From JAQUBU01 sp036677685 (GTDB lineage: Bacteria > Bacillota > Syntrophomonadia > Syntrophomonadales > Syntrophomonadaceae), in contig JAVBWA010000011.1 of the NCBI GenBank assembly GCA_036677685.1, positions 161,685-225,684 on the forward strand: a stretch of DNA of 64,000 bases, given 5' to 3'. A program made the position numbers and the translations under genes. The notes beneath the pieces were generated by a model, which worked only from the letters and a program-made list of their open reading frames with translations, was not told the DNA's origin and did no database searches. Position 1 is the first letter of the stretch. Every line of letters begins with the position of its first letter. Positions 1-8,553 of this stretch are shown here, piece after piece.

Positions 1-668
1 GCAGTCAGCCGTTTATTGATTTCAGCATCTTCCGGATGATGATGTAAAGCAATGGCTTCGACCAAATCGGGTGGCAGGTTCCATTTTTCAGCTACCCTGG
101 CGCCTACCATGGCGTGGTTAAAACCCAAAATCTCATTTTCGGTGTCAATAAAAGAAATGTTTTCCCCGCTGACCCGATTTACTACTTCGTGGTAAGCTTC
201 CTTCATAAAATTATTTAGTATAACTTTGCCGATATCATGCAGCAAGGCCGCAGTATAAGCAAGATCAAGGAAACCGAATTTTGCTTTGCGGGCTATCAAT
301 CGGGCTGCTATAGCCGTACATTGCGAATGTTTCCAAAGCTCCCCATATTCTAAAGCATAGCCTTCAATTTCGCGGCTAAGGATATCACTGACCGAAACCG
401 CCATTACTATGCTGCGAATGGTTTTAAATCCCAGGTATATAATGGCATCACTTATAGTGCCAATACGACGGGGAAATCCGTAAAAAGCCGAATTGGCCAG
501 TTTCAACACCCGGGCGGTCATAGCTTGGTCCTGGTTCAAAACGTTGCTGATATCTTGAGCAGTAGCATCAGGATCTTCTGTTAGTTCCATGACTTTAACC
601 ACCACATGGGGCAATGCCGGCAAATCATTTACGGCTTCTACTATTGATTCCATAGATATCCTGGTCAA
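1..668 (-). CDS. HDOD-domain signalling protein (C-terminus outside window)
   Basis: The reading frame runs off the left edge, so only about 222 N-terminal residues are seen. They match the HDOD domain, a degenerate HD-phosphohydrolase fold found in bacterial signalling and regulatory proteins: a DLPALP start, then VLKLANSAFYG, then AALLHDIGK near residue 140 and a HHHP near the window edge. HDOD proteins usually lack a full catalytic metal site and act as adaptors. I chose the TTG at 668 because a GGGGGG run lies 7 bases upstream; an in-frame ATG lies at 653. The gene follows the unknown protein at 685-1116 by 16 bases, so the two are probably co-transcribed. Family call is firm; its target is unknown. 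Confidence 0.8.
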   Translation of the reverse strand, partial: MTRISMESIVEAVNDLPALPHVVVKVMELTEDPDATAQDISNVLNQDQAMTARVLKLANSAFYGFPRRIGTISDAIIYLGFKTIRSIVMAVSVSDILSREIEGYALEYGELWKHSQCTAIAARLIARKAKFGFLDLAYTAALLHDIGKVILNNFMKEAYHEVVNRVSGENISFIDTENEILGFNHAMVGARVAEKWNLPPDLVEAIALHHHPEDAEINKRLT

Positions 669-684
669 GATTTAACCCCCCTAG

Positions 685-1116
685 CTACTTCCAGTTATCG
701 ATTTTCTTGCCTAAATACTCACGGTATTCGGCAAGTTCTTCATTAACCTTCAATGTTAATTTCTCTATCTCACTTTTATTAAGCACAATTTCCTGCGGTT
801 CAATCAGTTCAACAGTCCTAAATTCTTCCTTCATGGTAAATTTAATGGCATCCTCAAGCGAAGAAGCCGTAAAACATATGGTTACCGGAGCATAGTGAAT
901 GCTTTTGCCTAAAATATCATCATAAATCGAATATACTTCCTGGCTCATATCCAGATCTTCTATTTGAATGCCCTGAATAGGAACATTGCGGATTAATGAA
1001 GCCTTATGCTGCCTCAATTCTTCGGCTATTTGTTCACCGCTTTTACCGCCCCAAAGCTTACCTGTTTTGGCTTTGCCTATATAATCAAAACGAACCCGCA
1101 TTCTGACATTAGTCAA
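685..1116 (-). CDS. Conserved-looking protein of unknown function
   Basis: A 143-residue soluble protein that I do not recognise. It begins MTNVRMRVRFDYIG, has no membrane segment, signal peptide or cysteine pair, and its C-terminal third is charged and probably helical (residues about 105-143). A G-rich site lies just upstream of the ATG. It sits between a CobT-like gene and the HDOD gene on the same strand, 16 bases from the latter, which suggests a shared transcript. Codon use resembles the neighbours. No function is proposed. Confidence 0.65.
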   Translation of the reverse strand: MTNVRMRVRFDYIGKAKTGKLWGGKSGEQIAEELRQHKASLIRNVPIQGIQIEDLDMSQEVYSIYDDILGKSIHYAPVTICFTASSLEDAIKFTMKEEFRTVELIEPQEIVLNKSEIEKLTLKVNEELAEYREYLGKKIDNWK

Positions 1117-1170
1117 AATCCCTTTCCCCCAATCGCAAATGTCTCTTTTTATTTCTATAATTTTTATATT

Positions 1171-2085
1171 TTACGCGAAAAAGCGCATAGTCATTTCAGC
1201 CAAAAATAAACCGATTAAGGCTGCCAGCCCTTCGCCGTAATTTATATCCAGATCAAAGATAGCTTCCTGTTGCAGGTGTTCCAGTACAATGTGATGGCCT
1301 GGTTCATCCGATAAACTTGGAGCGATTAAATAATCTGCTACATTTTCATTAAGCTTGGTGGCCAATAGCGCAGCAACCGCAGTAACATATCCATCCAACA
1401 TTATTATTTTACAATGTTCCGGAGCTCTGCTAATAAAACCGGTTAAAGCAGCTATTTCCAACCCGCCAAAACGGGCCAGCAAATCAAGCACATTTTCTTT
1501 AGACGGGCTGCGCATTGCCAGGGCTCTAAAAATTATATCGACCTTTTTGTCAATAACCTTAGCCGAGGCCGAACCCCGGCCTACCATTTCCCCAATTTGA
1601 ACACCTGTAAAGACCGAGGCCAGGGCGGCCGCGCACATGGTATCGCCAACCCCTATCTCCCCTATGCCTATTATATCAAAATCGCGGATATAATTCCCAT
1701 CCCAAAGTGAACGTCCGATTTCTATAGCTTTGTGAATTTCAGATGGCTCCAAAGCATCACAATGCAGGAAGTTACGGCTGCCCCGGCAAACATTACAATT
1801 AAGGACTTCCGGATGATTAACCGGCCTGTATAATCCTACATCAACAATGAGTTCGTTCTTCCCCAGTCTCTGTAAGAGCTTTACCGTGGGGCTGCTGCCT
1901 TCCAGGTGGCTGTATACGATTTCGGATGAACTCATTGGCGGATAATTACTGCAGCTCTCCAGGCTTATACCATTATCAGCGGCAAAGATAAGCAAGCCAT
2001 AATTCTCGATTTGGTTCTGCAGCTTATACAATTTTTCATAAAGAATCTCCAGCCTCCCCAAACCTTTAAATGGCCGGACATCCAT
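1171..2085 (-). CDS. cobT: Nicotinate-nucleotide-dimethylbenzimidazole phosphoribosyltransferase-like protein
   Basis: CobT transfers phosphoribose from nicotinate mononucleotide to the lower-ligand base (dimethylbenzimidazole or a related base) during late cobamide assembly. Visible family signatures are KGLGRLE near the N-terminus, GIGEIGVGDTMCAAAL in the middle, FGGLEIAALTGFI, DGYVTAVAALLA, and a C-terminal NYGEGLAALIG carrying the likely catalytic Glu. The start is the ATG at 2085, preceded by AAAGGTGGT; the frame stays open upstream into the neighbouring gene. At about 304 residues it is somewhat shorter than typical CobT (about 350). A cobamide role fits the B12-dependent methionine synthase at 59903. 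A paralogue with another base substrate cannot be excluded. Confidence 0.78.
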   Translation of the reverse strand: MDVRPFKGLGRLEILYEKLYKLQNQIENYGLLIFAADNGISLESCSNYPPMSSSEIVYSHLEGSSPTVKLLQRLGKNELIVDVGLYRPVNHPEVLNCNVCRGSRNFLHCDALEPSEIHKAIEIGRSLWDGNYIRDFDIIGIGEIGVGDTMCAAALASVFTGVQIGEMVGRGSASAKVIDKKVDIIFRALAMRSPSKENVLDLLARFGGLEIAALTGFISRAPEHCKIIMLDGYVTAVAALLATKLNENVADYLIAPSLSDEPGHHIVLEHLQQEAIFDLDINYGEGLAALIGLFLAEMTMRFFA

Positions 2086-2105
2086 AATCAGACCACCTTT
2101 TGAAA

Positions 2106-2837
2106 TTATACAAATCTTTCCGCCAGATTGTTTAAGCACTCAACTTCATTAGCAGTTAAATGGCGATATTTCCCCAATTCAACACCCTGCAAGCTTAAAA
2201 AGGCAAAATTGGTTCGTTTCAATTTTACGACTTTATGACCCACCGCCCGGCACATTCTTTTAACCTGTCTTTTCCGGCCTTCATGAATTGAGATCTCCAG
2301 GAGGGTCAAATCTGCCTTCTGCTGCAACACCCGAACTTCGGCAGGACTGGTTGGGCCGTCATCCAGTTTTACCCCCTGTTCCAATTGTTTCAGACTTTGG
2401 TTTTCCACCCGGCCTTCTACCCAGGCCTGATATTTTTTGCCGATCTGGTAGCGGGGATGAATCATTTTATTGCTAAACTCACCATCATTGGTTAAAAGCA
2501 GCAATCCCTCAGTATCCAAATCAAGTCTGCCCACTGGATACACTCGTTCGGCAATCCCCTCCAATAGTTCCTTGACCGTGGGCCTTCCATATGGGTCTTG
2601 AACAGTACTCAGGTAGCCAGCGGGTTTGTTAAGAAGTATATAAATTTTAGTTTCATTTTTAAGGGAGCGTCCATCGAATTCAATCTCATCGCCAGGTTTA
2701 ATTTTATAGCCCTGCAGGGTTATTTGCTCACCGTTTACTCTAATTCGGCCGTCAGCGATCAATGCTTCTGCTTTTCTTCGGGATGCAATACCCGCATTAG
2801 CTAAATATTTGGACAGTCTCAATTTATACCTTCCCAT
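2106..2837 (-). CDS. rluB: Pseudouridine synthase, RsuA/RluB family
   Basis: A 243-residue rRNA-modifying enzyme that isomerises a uridine of ribosomal RNA to pseudouridine. The N-terminal S4 RNA-binding domain (about residues 7-65: RLSKYLANAGIASRRKAEAL) is followed by the catalytic domain with GRLDLDTEGLLLLTNDG near residue 105, which contains the catalytic Asp. A KRQVKRMCRAVGH motif typical of the family lies near the C-terminus. Length is normal for RluB/RsuA. In Clostridia RluB is the common member; the exact target base is inferred. It lies 20 bases upstream of the CobT-like gene on the same strand. Confidence 0.9.
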   Translation of the reverse strand: MGRYKLRLSKYLANAGIASRRKAEALIADGRIRVNGEQITLQGYKIKPGDEIEFDGRSLKNETKIYILLNKPAGYLSTVQDPYGRPTVKELLEGIAERVYPVGRLDLDTEGLLLLTNDGEFSNKMIHPRYQIGKKYQAWVEGRVENQSLKQLEQGVKLDDGPTSPAEVRVLQQKADLTLLEISIHEGRKRQVKRMCRAVGHKVVKLKRTNFAFLSLQGVELGKYRHLTANEVECLNNLAERFV

Positions 2838-3182
2838 TTAAAAAATTTGACTCTATGCTAATTCTAATTTTCTACATCGTTTTGGATATTCCTTTTCGCT
2901 TCACTATTCTTAACGAAGACCTATTCAAGATAGTTTCTCCTGCACTCAAGATATTTAATAATCTGACAATATTTATTACTTTAGCCATCACTTTTTCAAT
3001 TCCTCTAATTATGCCGCTATGCAGTATAAAAATAAAATCTAACTATTTGTATATCTTAATACACGAATTACAATTTGGAATTAATTTTTATAAGCAACGT
3101 ACTGCTCTCATAGATCAGTTATGATAGAATGCAATGTGTTAGAGTATTTATTTTATTTCTAAAATATTCGAGGAGAATTTCC
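2838..3182. other. AT-rich intergenic region between divergent genes
   Basis: This 345-base stretch separates the divergent rluB and ClC genes and is strongly AT-rich. It must hold promoters for both directions, but no pair of -35/-10 hexamers stands out enough to call. An open frame at 2855-3124 has no ribosome site and low-complexity hydrophobic sequence, so it is not annotated. A good ribosome site for the ClC gene (GAGGAGA) ends the region. Confidence 0.6.
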
Positions 3183-4796
3183 ATGTTTGACAAACCCAAT
3201 ACACTGGAGGGTATTATCCATAAACGAAGCTTCCGGGTCCGCCTGTTTTTCGAAGGAATCTTAACCGGCTTGGCTGCAGGGATAATTGTAGTTTTGTTCA
3301 GGTATATATTACAGGAGTCAAGCACCTGGCTCGAACGCCTGTATCCATTTCTTCGGAGCCATCATTTCGCTTGGACTCTCCTGTGGATAATTGTGCTTTT
3401 TGTTATTTCATTGATTCTGAATAAAATAATTCAAACTGAGCCGATGATTAGCGGCAGCGGTATCCCCCAGGTGAAAGGAGCAGTTCTCAGACAGCTTAAT
3501 ATGAATTGGCTTAGAGTTCTGGCAGGGAAGTTTGTTGGCGGGGTTCTTGCTATAGGATCAGGTATGTCGCTGGGCCGGGAAGGACCGTCCATTCAATTGG
3601 GAGCAGTCGTCGGGCAAGGCTTGAACCGCTGGTTTGGTGGTTTAAAGATAGAAGAAAGGATTCTTATCACTAGCGGGGCCAGTGCCGGCCTGGCAGCAGC
3701 CTTCAATGCTCCGTTGGCCGGGGTTATTTTTTCCCTGGAGGAATTGCACAAGAGCTTTTCACCCCCAGTATTGCTTACGGCTATGGCTGCATCTCTGACG
3801 GCTGATTATGTATCACGGAATTATTTTGGTATTCGACCAATCTTCGATTTTCATACTCTGCCGGTATTACCCATGAAATATTTTGCTTTACTACTTTTGC
3901 TTGGGCTGATTACCGGTTTATTCGGTGCTTTCTTTAACTGGTCCCTGATAAAATCGCTGCAAGTTTATGATAAGCAAAAACTTCTGCCTAAAAAATTCGC
4001 TATGTTAGTGCCGTTATTGTTTACCATACCGGTGGGATTTTGGATGCCCAAGGTTCTGGGGGGAGGACATGGTTTAATTGAAGGTATTCAAAGCGGCCAG
4101 TACGTCTTGATGATTCTAATTCTGATACTAATAGTCAAGTTCGGATTGACCATGATATGCTATGGTTCAGGAGCTCCGGGAGGTATTTTTCTGCCCTTGC
4201 TGGTAATAGGAGCCCTTACTGGTGCAGTGTTCAGCCAGGTAATTATCAAGATTTGGCATATTGACCCCAGTTTTGCAAACAACTTTGTGGTTTTTGCCAT
4301 GGCCGCATATTTTACGGCTATCGTAAAAGCTCCTATTACAGGATGTATCTTAATAACGGAAATGACCGGTTCCTTTCAACATCTTCCCGCACTTATTACA
4401 GTATCTATGGCCGCCTTTATTGTGGCCGATCTATTAAAATCCAAACCGATTTACGATCAATTGCTGGATCGTACTTTAGCCAGTAGAAAGGGCCGCAAAT
4501 TATCAGATATGGATACGAGCGCCAATACGGTTCTGGAAGCCGTTGTATGCCTGGGTTCTCATCTTGAGGGTAAATTAATCAGAAATATCACCTGGCCTGA
4601 GCATTGCCTTTTAGTCAATATTAAAAGGGGAGATGAACAAATAATTCCGCGTGGTGATACCAAAATTCTAGCCGGTGACTATCTTAATATTCTGACTAAT
4701 AGAAAACAAGAACAAAAAATCAAACCTACCTTGTTAGAAATGGCCGGGCATCAGCAATCAGCTCAGTGTGAAACGTCCGATCCCGCGAATAAATAA
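3183..4796 (+). CDS. ClC-family chloride/proton antiporter with C-terminal RCK_C (TrkA-C) domain
   Basis: A 538-residue polytopic membrane protein. ClC selectivity signatures are present in order: GSGIPQVKG (near residue 90), GREGPSIQLG with the gating Glu (near 135), and GAPGGIFLPLL (near 330). FSLEEL follows the FNAPLAG helix and retains the Glu that takes protons in antiporter members, so exchange rather than a pure channel is likely. The last 80 or so residues (GSHLEGKLIRNITWPEHCLLV) form a TrkA-C-like ligand-binding domain. Start is the ATG at 3183 with GAGGAG 9 bases upstream. It faces the MscS-type gene convergently. Anion antiport fits the osmotic theme of the island. TrkA-C domains bind small ligands, c-di-AMP in some proteins; whether this one does is unknown. 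Confidence 0.9.
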   Translation: MFDKPNTLEGIIHKRSFRVRLFFEGILTGLAAGIIVVLFRYILQESSTWLERLYPFLRSHHFAWTLLWIIVLFVISLILNKIIQTEPMISGSGIPQVKGAVLRQLNMNWLRVLAGKFVGGVLAIGSGMSLGREGPSIQLGAVVGQGLNRWFGGLKIEERILITSGASAGLAAAFNAPLAGVIFSLEELHKSFSPPVLLTAMAASLTADYVSRNYFGIRPIFDFHTLPVLPMKYFALLLLLGLITGLFGAFFNWSLIKSLQVYDKQKLLPKKFAMLVPLLFTIPVGFWMPKVLGGGHGLIEGIQSGQYVLMILILILIVKFGLTMICYGSGAPGGIFLPLLVIGALTGAVFSQVIIKIWHIDPSFANNFVVFAMAAYFTAIVKAPITGCILITEMTGSFQHLPALITVSMAAFIVADLLKSKPIYDQLLDRTLASRKGRKLSDMDTSANTVLEAVVCLGSHLEGKLIRNITWPEHCLLVNIKRGDEQIIPRGDTKILAGDYLNILTNRKQEQKIKPTLLEMAGHQQSAQCETSDPANK

Positions 4797-4887
4797 ATTT
4801 GACCCCCTGCCTGGCATAGCCGCAGTTTCCCCTGGCAATTACTACCTGGTTTATAGTTTTTTCTGCAATTTCAATTTAATAATACCA

Positions 4888-5991
4888 TTAATTATCATTA
4901 ATCTTTACCACCTGGGGGTTTTCAAAGTAAATGCTTCGGCTGGGAAATGCAACTGACACTTGCTCGTTCTCCAGTATCTCCATGATTTTGAAGTTAACAT
5001 TCTGGCGAACAGACAGGAACTCTTCCCAATTGGTGGTATTGGTGAAGAAATACAGGAAAATATCCAGACTGCTATCATTGAATTTTTCAAAAAACACAAA
5101 TATAGTCTGGGGATGAATATTCGGATCATCCTTCAGCATTTCTTTTATTTGCTTAACAACGTTTTCCAGTTTATGCCGGGGTGTATCATAGGTGACTCCC
5201 AGATGAAAGGTTATTCTGCGCATACCCATTCGAGTGTAGTTGGTAATAGCTTCTTTGGCAAGAGTAGAATTGGGTACGGTTATTAGTGATTGATTAAATG
5301 CTCTGACTTTAGTGCTGCGAAAAGTAATATCTTCCACATGCCCTTCTGTACTTGGGGTTTGTATCCAATCACCTATCAGAAACGGTTTTTCCATTATGAT
5401 AATCATTCCCCCAAAAATATTCGCTAGTGTATCCTGAGCAGCCAGGGCAAATGCCAGGCCACCCAGACCCAGACCAGCAATAAAACCGTTAACATCATAA
5501 TCCCATTCCTGAGCAATTATCACAATCGCCATCGCAATAATAATAAACCGGGCAACCTTGGAGAAAAAAGATATTAGGATATTGTCAATATTTAGTTTTT
5601 TCTTAAACTCTTCCGATAATACTGATTGGCTCCCGGATAAGTCATAAATTCCCCACGCAATAAGTATTACCAGCGAAGAACGAAAGAGCCGGCTAATTGT
5701 TTCATTTAGAGAAACACTTTCAAATGCATACCTGGACGCAAAATATAAACCCATAATCACAAAAAGAATATGCAAGGGCTTTTCAAATGCCGCCAGTATT
5801 TTGTCATCCAAGTCATTAGCTGTTTTGGATGTATATCTTGAAATAATTTTAAAGATATATTTGGTAAAAATATTTCTCAATAATAGAAAAACCAGAAATA
5901 TCAGAATGGAAACGCATACTGTCATTATTGTACTATTCAAAAATTTCTCCAAATTAATGCTATTAGATCGACTTATAAATTCATTAAACAT
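4888..5991 (-). CDS. MscS-family small-conductance mechanosensitive channel
   Basis: A 367-residue membrane protein of the MscS family, which opens under membrane tension to release solutes after hypo-osmotic shock. Several hydrophobic segments occupy the first 150 residues. The pore-lining helix is the Gly/Ala-rich GFIAGLGLGGLAFALAAQDT around residue 180, followed by NIFGGMIIIMEKPFLIGDWI and the beta domain. The ATG at 5991 has AGGGA upstream; a TTG 21 bases earlier lacks a ribosome site. It faces the ClC gene convergently and lies next to a repeat copy. It is a sensible release valve beside compatible-solute genes. Confidence 0.92.
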   Translation of the reverse strand: MFNEFISRSNSINLEKFLNSTIMTVCVSILIFLVFLLLRNIFTKYIFKIISRYTSKTANDLDDKILAAFEKPLHILFVIMGLYFASRYAFESVSLNETISRLFRSSLVILIAWGIYDLSGSQSVLSEEFKKKLNIDNILISFFSKVARFIIIAMAIVIIAQEWDYDVNGFIAGLGLGGLAFALAAQDTLANIFGGMIIIMEKPFLIGDWIQTPSTEGHVEDITFRSTKVRAFNQSLITVPNSTLAKEAITNYTRMGMRRITFHLGVTYDTPRHKLENVVKQIKEMLKDDPNIHPQTIFVFFEKFNDSSLDIFLYFFTNTTNWEEFLSVRQNVNFKIMEILENEQVSVAFPSRSIYFENPQVVKINDN

Positions 5992-6018
5992 ATCAAATTC
6001 CCTGCCTATCAAAATATC

Positions 6019-6145
6019 ACGAGGCGAAAAGATGTCCCCCGCACTTTAAGCGGTTCCTATTTACCATTCAAGCAGCGGGTTCCTATCCCCCGCCTCCTTG
6101 CAGCGGTGTGTTCAAACTGCTCCGCAGTTTCTTCCGATGCATAAA
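6019..6145 (-). repeat. Interspersed structured repeat, copy 1
   Basis: Reverse-oriented copy of the family described under the findings. On the minus strand it reads a hairpin GAAACTGCGGAGCAGTTT, then the CGCTGC box, a GGCGGG...CCCGC hairpin, a CCGCTT-type hairpin and the terminal CGCCTCG arm, which abuts the region upstream of the MscS gene. Confidence 0.8.
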
Positions 6146-6221
6146 GACCAGCCTTTTAATAACATCTAGAAGATAATTTGTTTCGCAATTATAGATTTAA
6201 GGTTAGTCACCAGGACTAATT

Positions 6222-7052
6222 TTACAAATTCTTAGACCATATATTCATGTCTTCAAACCCTCCACATATGTGACAGTTGTTGAGCAATCTTCCCCCATAC
6301 TTATAACCCTGCCTGCTCAAAGCCTTGTTAATCCCCGGATTAATCGCCCGGGCAAGGCTGTATGCCGTGAGGAATCCTTTTGCCTTCAGGTCGGTTTCAA
6401 GACTAGCTATCAAGCTTGCCAATAATCCCTTCCCCCGGTACTCAGGATAGGTGGCGCAATCCGTTATTTCTGCATTCAAGTTATACTTGTCCATATCTGC
6501 CGATGCAATGCTTATAATTTCCCCATCCTCTTCAGCTACCTTGAACAGTACCTGTTCACTCATTGCCATTTTAAGATATTCCCTGCTAAATACCGGGGAC
6601 GGGTAAGTTTCAAAAACTGTTGAAAACAACTTGATCATTTTAGTAATGTCCCCTACATTTGCCGGTCTTATTTTATACTGGTGCGAAAGTCTTTCAGCGT
6701 GGTTCTTACACTGGCATAAAATAGAATCAGCTTCCAAACTTAGAGGAGACGCTTGTCTTTGCGGTTCAAGGAAGTAGGAAATACAAAATGCGTCCTCTCC
6801 AATAAAAAACCCGTTGATAATCCCTTCAATGATAAAGCCGTTACGGATGAATGGCATTAGATTTACACTGCGGCAGTTGGATATTATTTTACCAAATCCC
6901 TCATACCTGGCAAGATCAATCATATCTTTTACAAGATTGTCGGATATGCTTTTATAATCCAGTATTTTTAACCTTTGATTGGTATAATCACGGAATACCT
7001 TAATACCTTTTAAAACTAAATATTCATTTGTGTTAGATTGCATTGAATTCAT
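6222..7052 (-). CDS. ablB: beta-lysine N6-acetyltransferase, copy 1
   Basis: GNAT-fold protein that acetylates beta-lysine to N-epsilon-acetyl-beta-lysine, a compatible solute. About 277 residues. The acetyl-CoA-binding segment is TYPEYRGKGLLASLIASLE near residue 210, and the family ending RAINPGINKALSRQGYKYGG with NNCHICGGFEDMN is present. The start is the ATG at 7052, 9 bases after GGAGGG; it overlaps the end of the aminomutase gene by 20 bases, indicating translational coupling. The AblA-AblB pairing is the established signature of this solute pathway. A second copy lies at 13417. Confidence 0.9.
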   Translation of the reverse strand: MNSMQSNTNEYLVLKGIKVFRDYTNQRLKILDYKSISDNLVKDMIDLARYEGFGKIISNCRSVNLMPFIRNGFIIEGIINGFFIGEDAFCISYFLEPQRQASPLSLEADSILCQCKNHAERLSHQYKIRPANVGDITKMIKLFSTVFETYPSPVFSREYLKMAMSEQVLFKVAEEDGEIISIASADMDKYNLNAEITDCATYPEYRGKGLLASLIASLETDLKAKGFLTAYSLARAINPGINKALSRQGYKYGGRLLNNCHICGGFEDMNIWSKNL

Positions 7053-8310
7053 GTTTTTGGTCCCTCCGGTTGATTCTGACATTACTCCTGGGAACCAGGC
7101 AAACCCGTTCGTCCCGATAAAGCTTCTCTATTCCCCGGTATTCCCTGTTCTTAAACTTTTTACATAGGCCGCAATTATTGCATTCATGGGTTTTATCCTC
7201 CGGTTCGGTATAAGTGCATATTACTCCTTCAAAATTTCGAAGTATCACTTTTTCAAATGATTGGGAAATAAGATATTGCGGTCCCACCGGTATTTTACCT
7301 CCGCCTCCGGGGGCATCCACTACAAAATCCGGAACTGCGTAACCTGAAGTATGCCCTCGCAGCATTTCCATTATTTCAATTCCTACCGCCAGCGGGGTTC
7401 GGAAATGTTCAATTCCTTCCGATAGATCGCACTGGTAAAGGTAATAGGGCCTGACCCGGTTTTTGACCAGTTCCTGGACCAGACTTCGCATTATATAGGG
7501 ACAATCATTTATGTTTTTAAGGAGTACTGATTGATTACCCAACGGTACTCCTGCATTGGCAAGCATGGCACAAGCCTTCTTGGCTTCCGGGGTTATCTCC
7601 TTGGGGTGATTAAAATGGGTATTGATCCAAACTGGGTGATACTTTTTAAGCATATCACATAATTCCCGGGTAATTCTTTGCGGCATGACTACGGGAGTTC
7701 TGCTTCCAATCCGTATAACCTCCACATGCTCAATCTCCCGCAATCCTTTAATTATTGTTTCAAGTCGTTCATCGGAAATGCATAGCGCATCTCCCCCGGA
7801 TAGCAGAACATCCCTTATTTCTTTATGTAGTTTAATATAATTGATAGCCTTCCTTATATTCTCCGTTGATAGTGCTTTATCATCATGCCCGGCAAATCTT
7901 CTTCTGGTACAATGACGGCAGTACATTGAACATTGATTGGTAATAAGCATAAGCACCCGGTCGGGATAACGGTGCGTAAGTCCTGGAACCGGTGAGTCCG
8001 CAGCTTCATGCAAAGGATCATTGCTCGCACATTTCGATATTTTGCCTTCATGGATAGTTGGAACAGCCTGTCTTCTTACCGGACAGTTAAAATCGTTAAT
8101 ATCCATCAGTGAAGCATAATATGGTGTAATTGCCATCCTTAACTTTTTTAGAATTGCTTTTACCCCAATTTTTTCCTCATCCGTCAAATTGATTACCTGT
8201 TCAAGCTCTTCCAAAGTAGTAATCCTATTTGAATACTGCCATTTCCAATCTTGCCACTGTTCCTCGGAAACATCCTGCCATAAAGGTATTTTCTTATAAT
8301 TCCTGGTCAT
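7033..8310 (-). CDS. ablA: Lysine 2,3-aminomutase, copy 1
   Basis: Radical-SAM, PLP-dependent enzyme that converts L-lysine to L-beta-lysine (425 residues). The cluster cysteines are C127, C131 and C134 in CSMYCRHC; the PLP lysine is K339 in PGGGGK. The two acidic residues that hold the substrate epsilon-amino group in characterised lysine enzymes are present as D295 (YQCDLSEG) and D332 (VDAPGG), so lysine is the expected substrate. A C-terminal CNNCGLC matches the zinc site of the family. The ATG follows AAAGGAG. It is co-transcribed with ablB and may receive read-through from the c-di-AMP-controlled gene upstream. Confidence 0.93.
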   Translation of the reverse strand: MTRNYKKIPLWQDVSEEQWQDWKWQYSNRITTLEELEQVINLTDEEKIGVKAILKKLRMAITPYYASLMDINDFNCPVRRQAVPTIHEGKISKCASNDPLHEAADSPVPGLTHRYPDRVLMLITNQCSMYCRHCTRRRFAGHDDKALSTENIRKAINYIKLHKEIRDVLLSGGDALCISDERLETIIKGLREIEHVEVIRIGSRTPVVMPQRITRELCDMLKKYHPVWINTHFNHPKEITPEAKKACAMLANAGVPLGNQSVLLKNINDCPYIMRSLVQELVKNRVRPYYLYQCDLSEGIEHFRTPLAVGIEIMEMLRGHTSGYAVPDFVVDAPGGGGKIPVGPQYLISQSFEKVILRNFEGVICTYTEPEDKTHECNNCGLCKKFKNREYRGIEKLYRDERVCLVPRSNVRINRRDQKHEFNAI

Positions 8311-8385
8311 ATTAAAAATCTCCTTTCGAGACTAACCTGTGTCTCATTCCCATCCTGAGTATAGTTTGTATATGATTTCTTTTTA

Positions 8386-8447
8386 TTAAAAAACCCCTGC
8401 TAAAACTTAAGGGCCAGCAATCCCGGATATTTACCGGATCTGGCCCC
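8386..8447 (-). terminator. Candidate terminator or attenuator between eam and ablA
   Basis: On the minus strand a hairpin with GGGCCAG and CTGGCCC arms (8411-8417/8440-8446) is followed, after about 16 bases, by GGGG and six T. The gap makes it a non-standard terminator. A weak alternative stem CCCT/AGGG next to the T run could compete with it. It could limit or tune read-through from eam into ablA-ablB. Confidence 0.4.
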
Positions 8448-8553
8448 GCAGCTATTTAGCTTGTGTATAAATAAACTCAGGAACAAGCTACCTGACAAAC
8501 AATACTGTGCTTTACTTGCCTGCATTTTTAGCCGGGCCATATCTTTTACTGAG

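Noticed and set aside
2855..3124. An 89-codon open frame in the AT-rich gap before the ClC gene
   Set aside because: Low-complexity hydrophobic sequence, no ribosome site and overlap with expected promoters; AT-rich chance frame is more likely.
6019..6145. HEARO or IS605-type guide RNA as identity of the interspersed repeat
   Set aside because: No linked nuclease or transposase gene, and I cannot match a known consensus; left as an undefined family.
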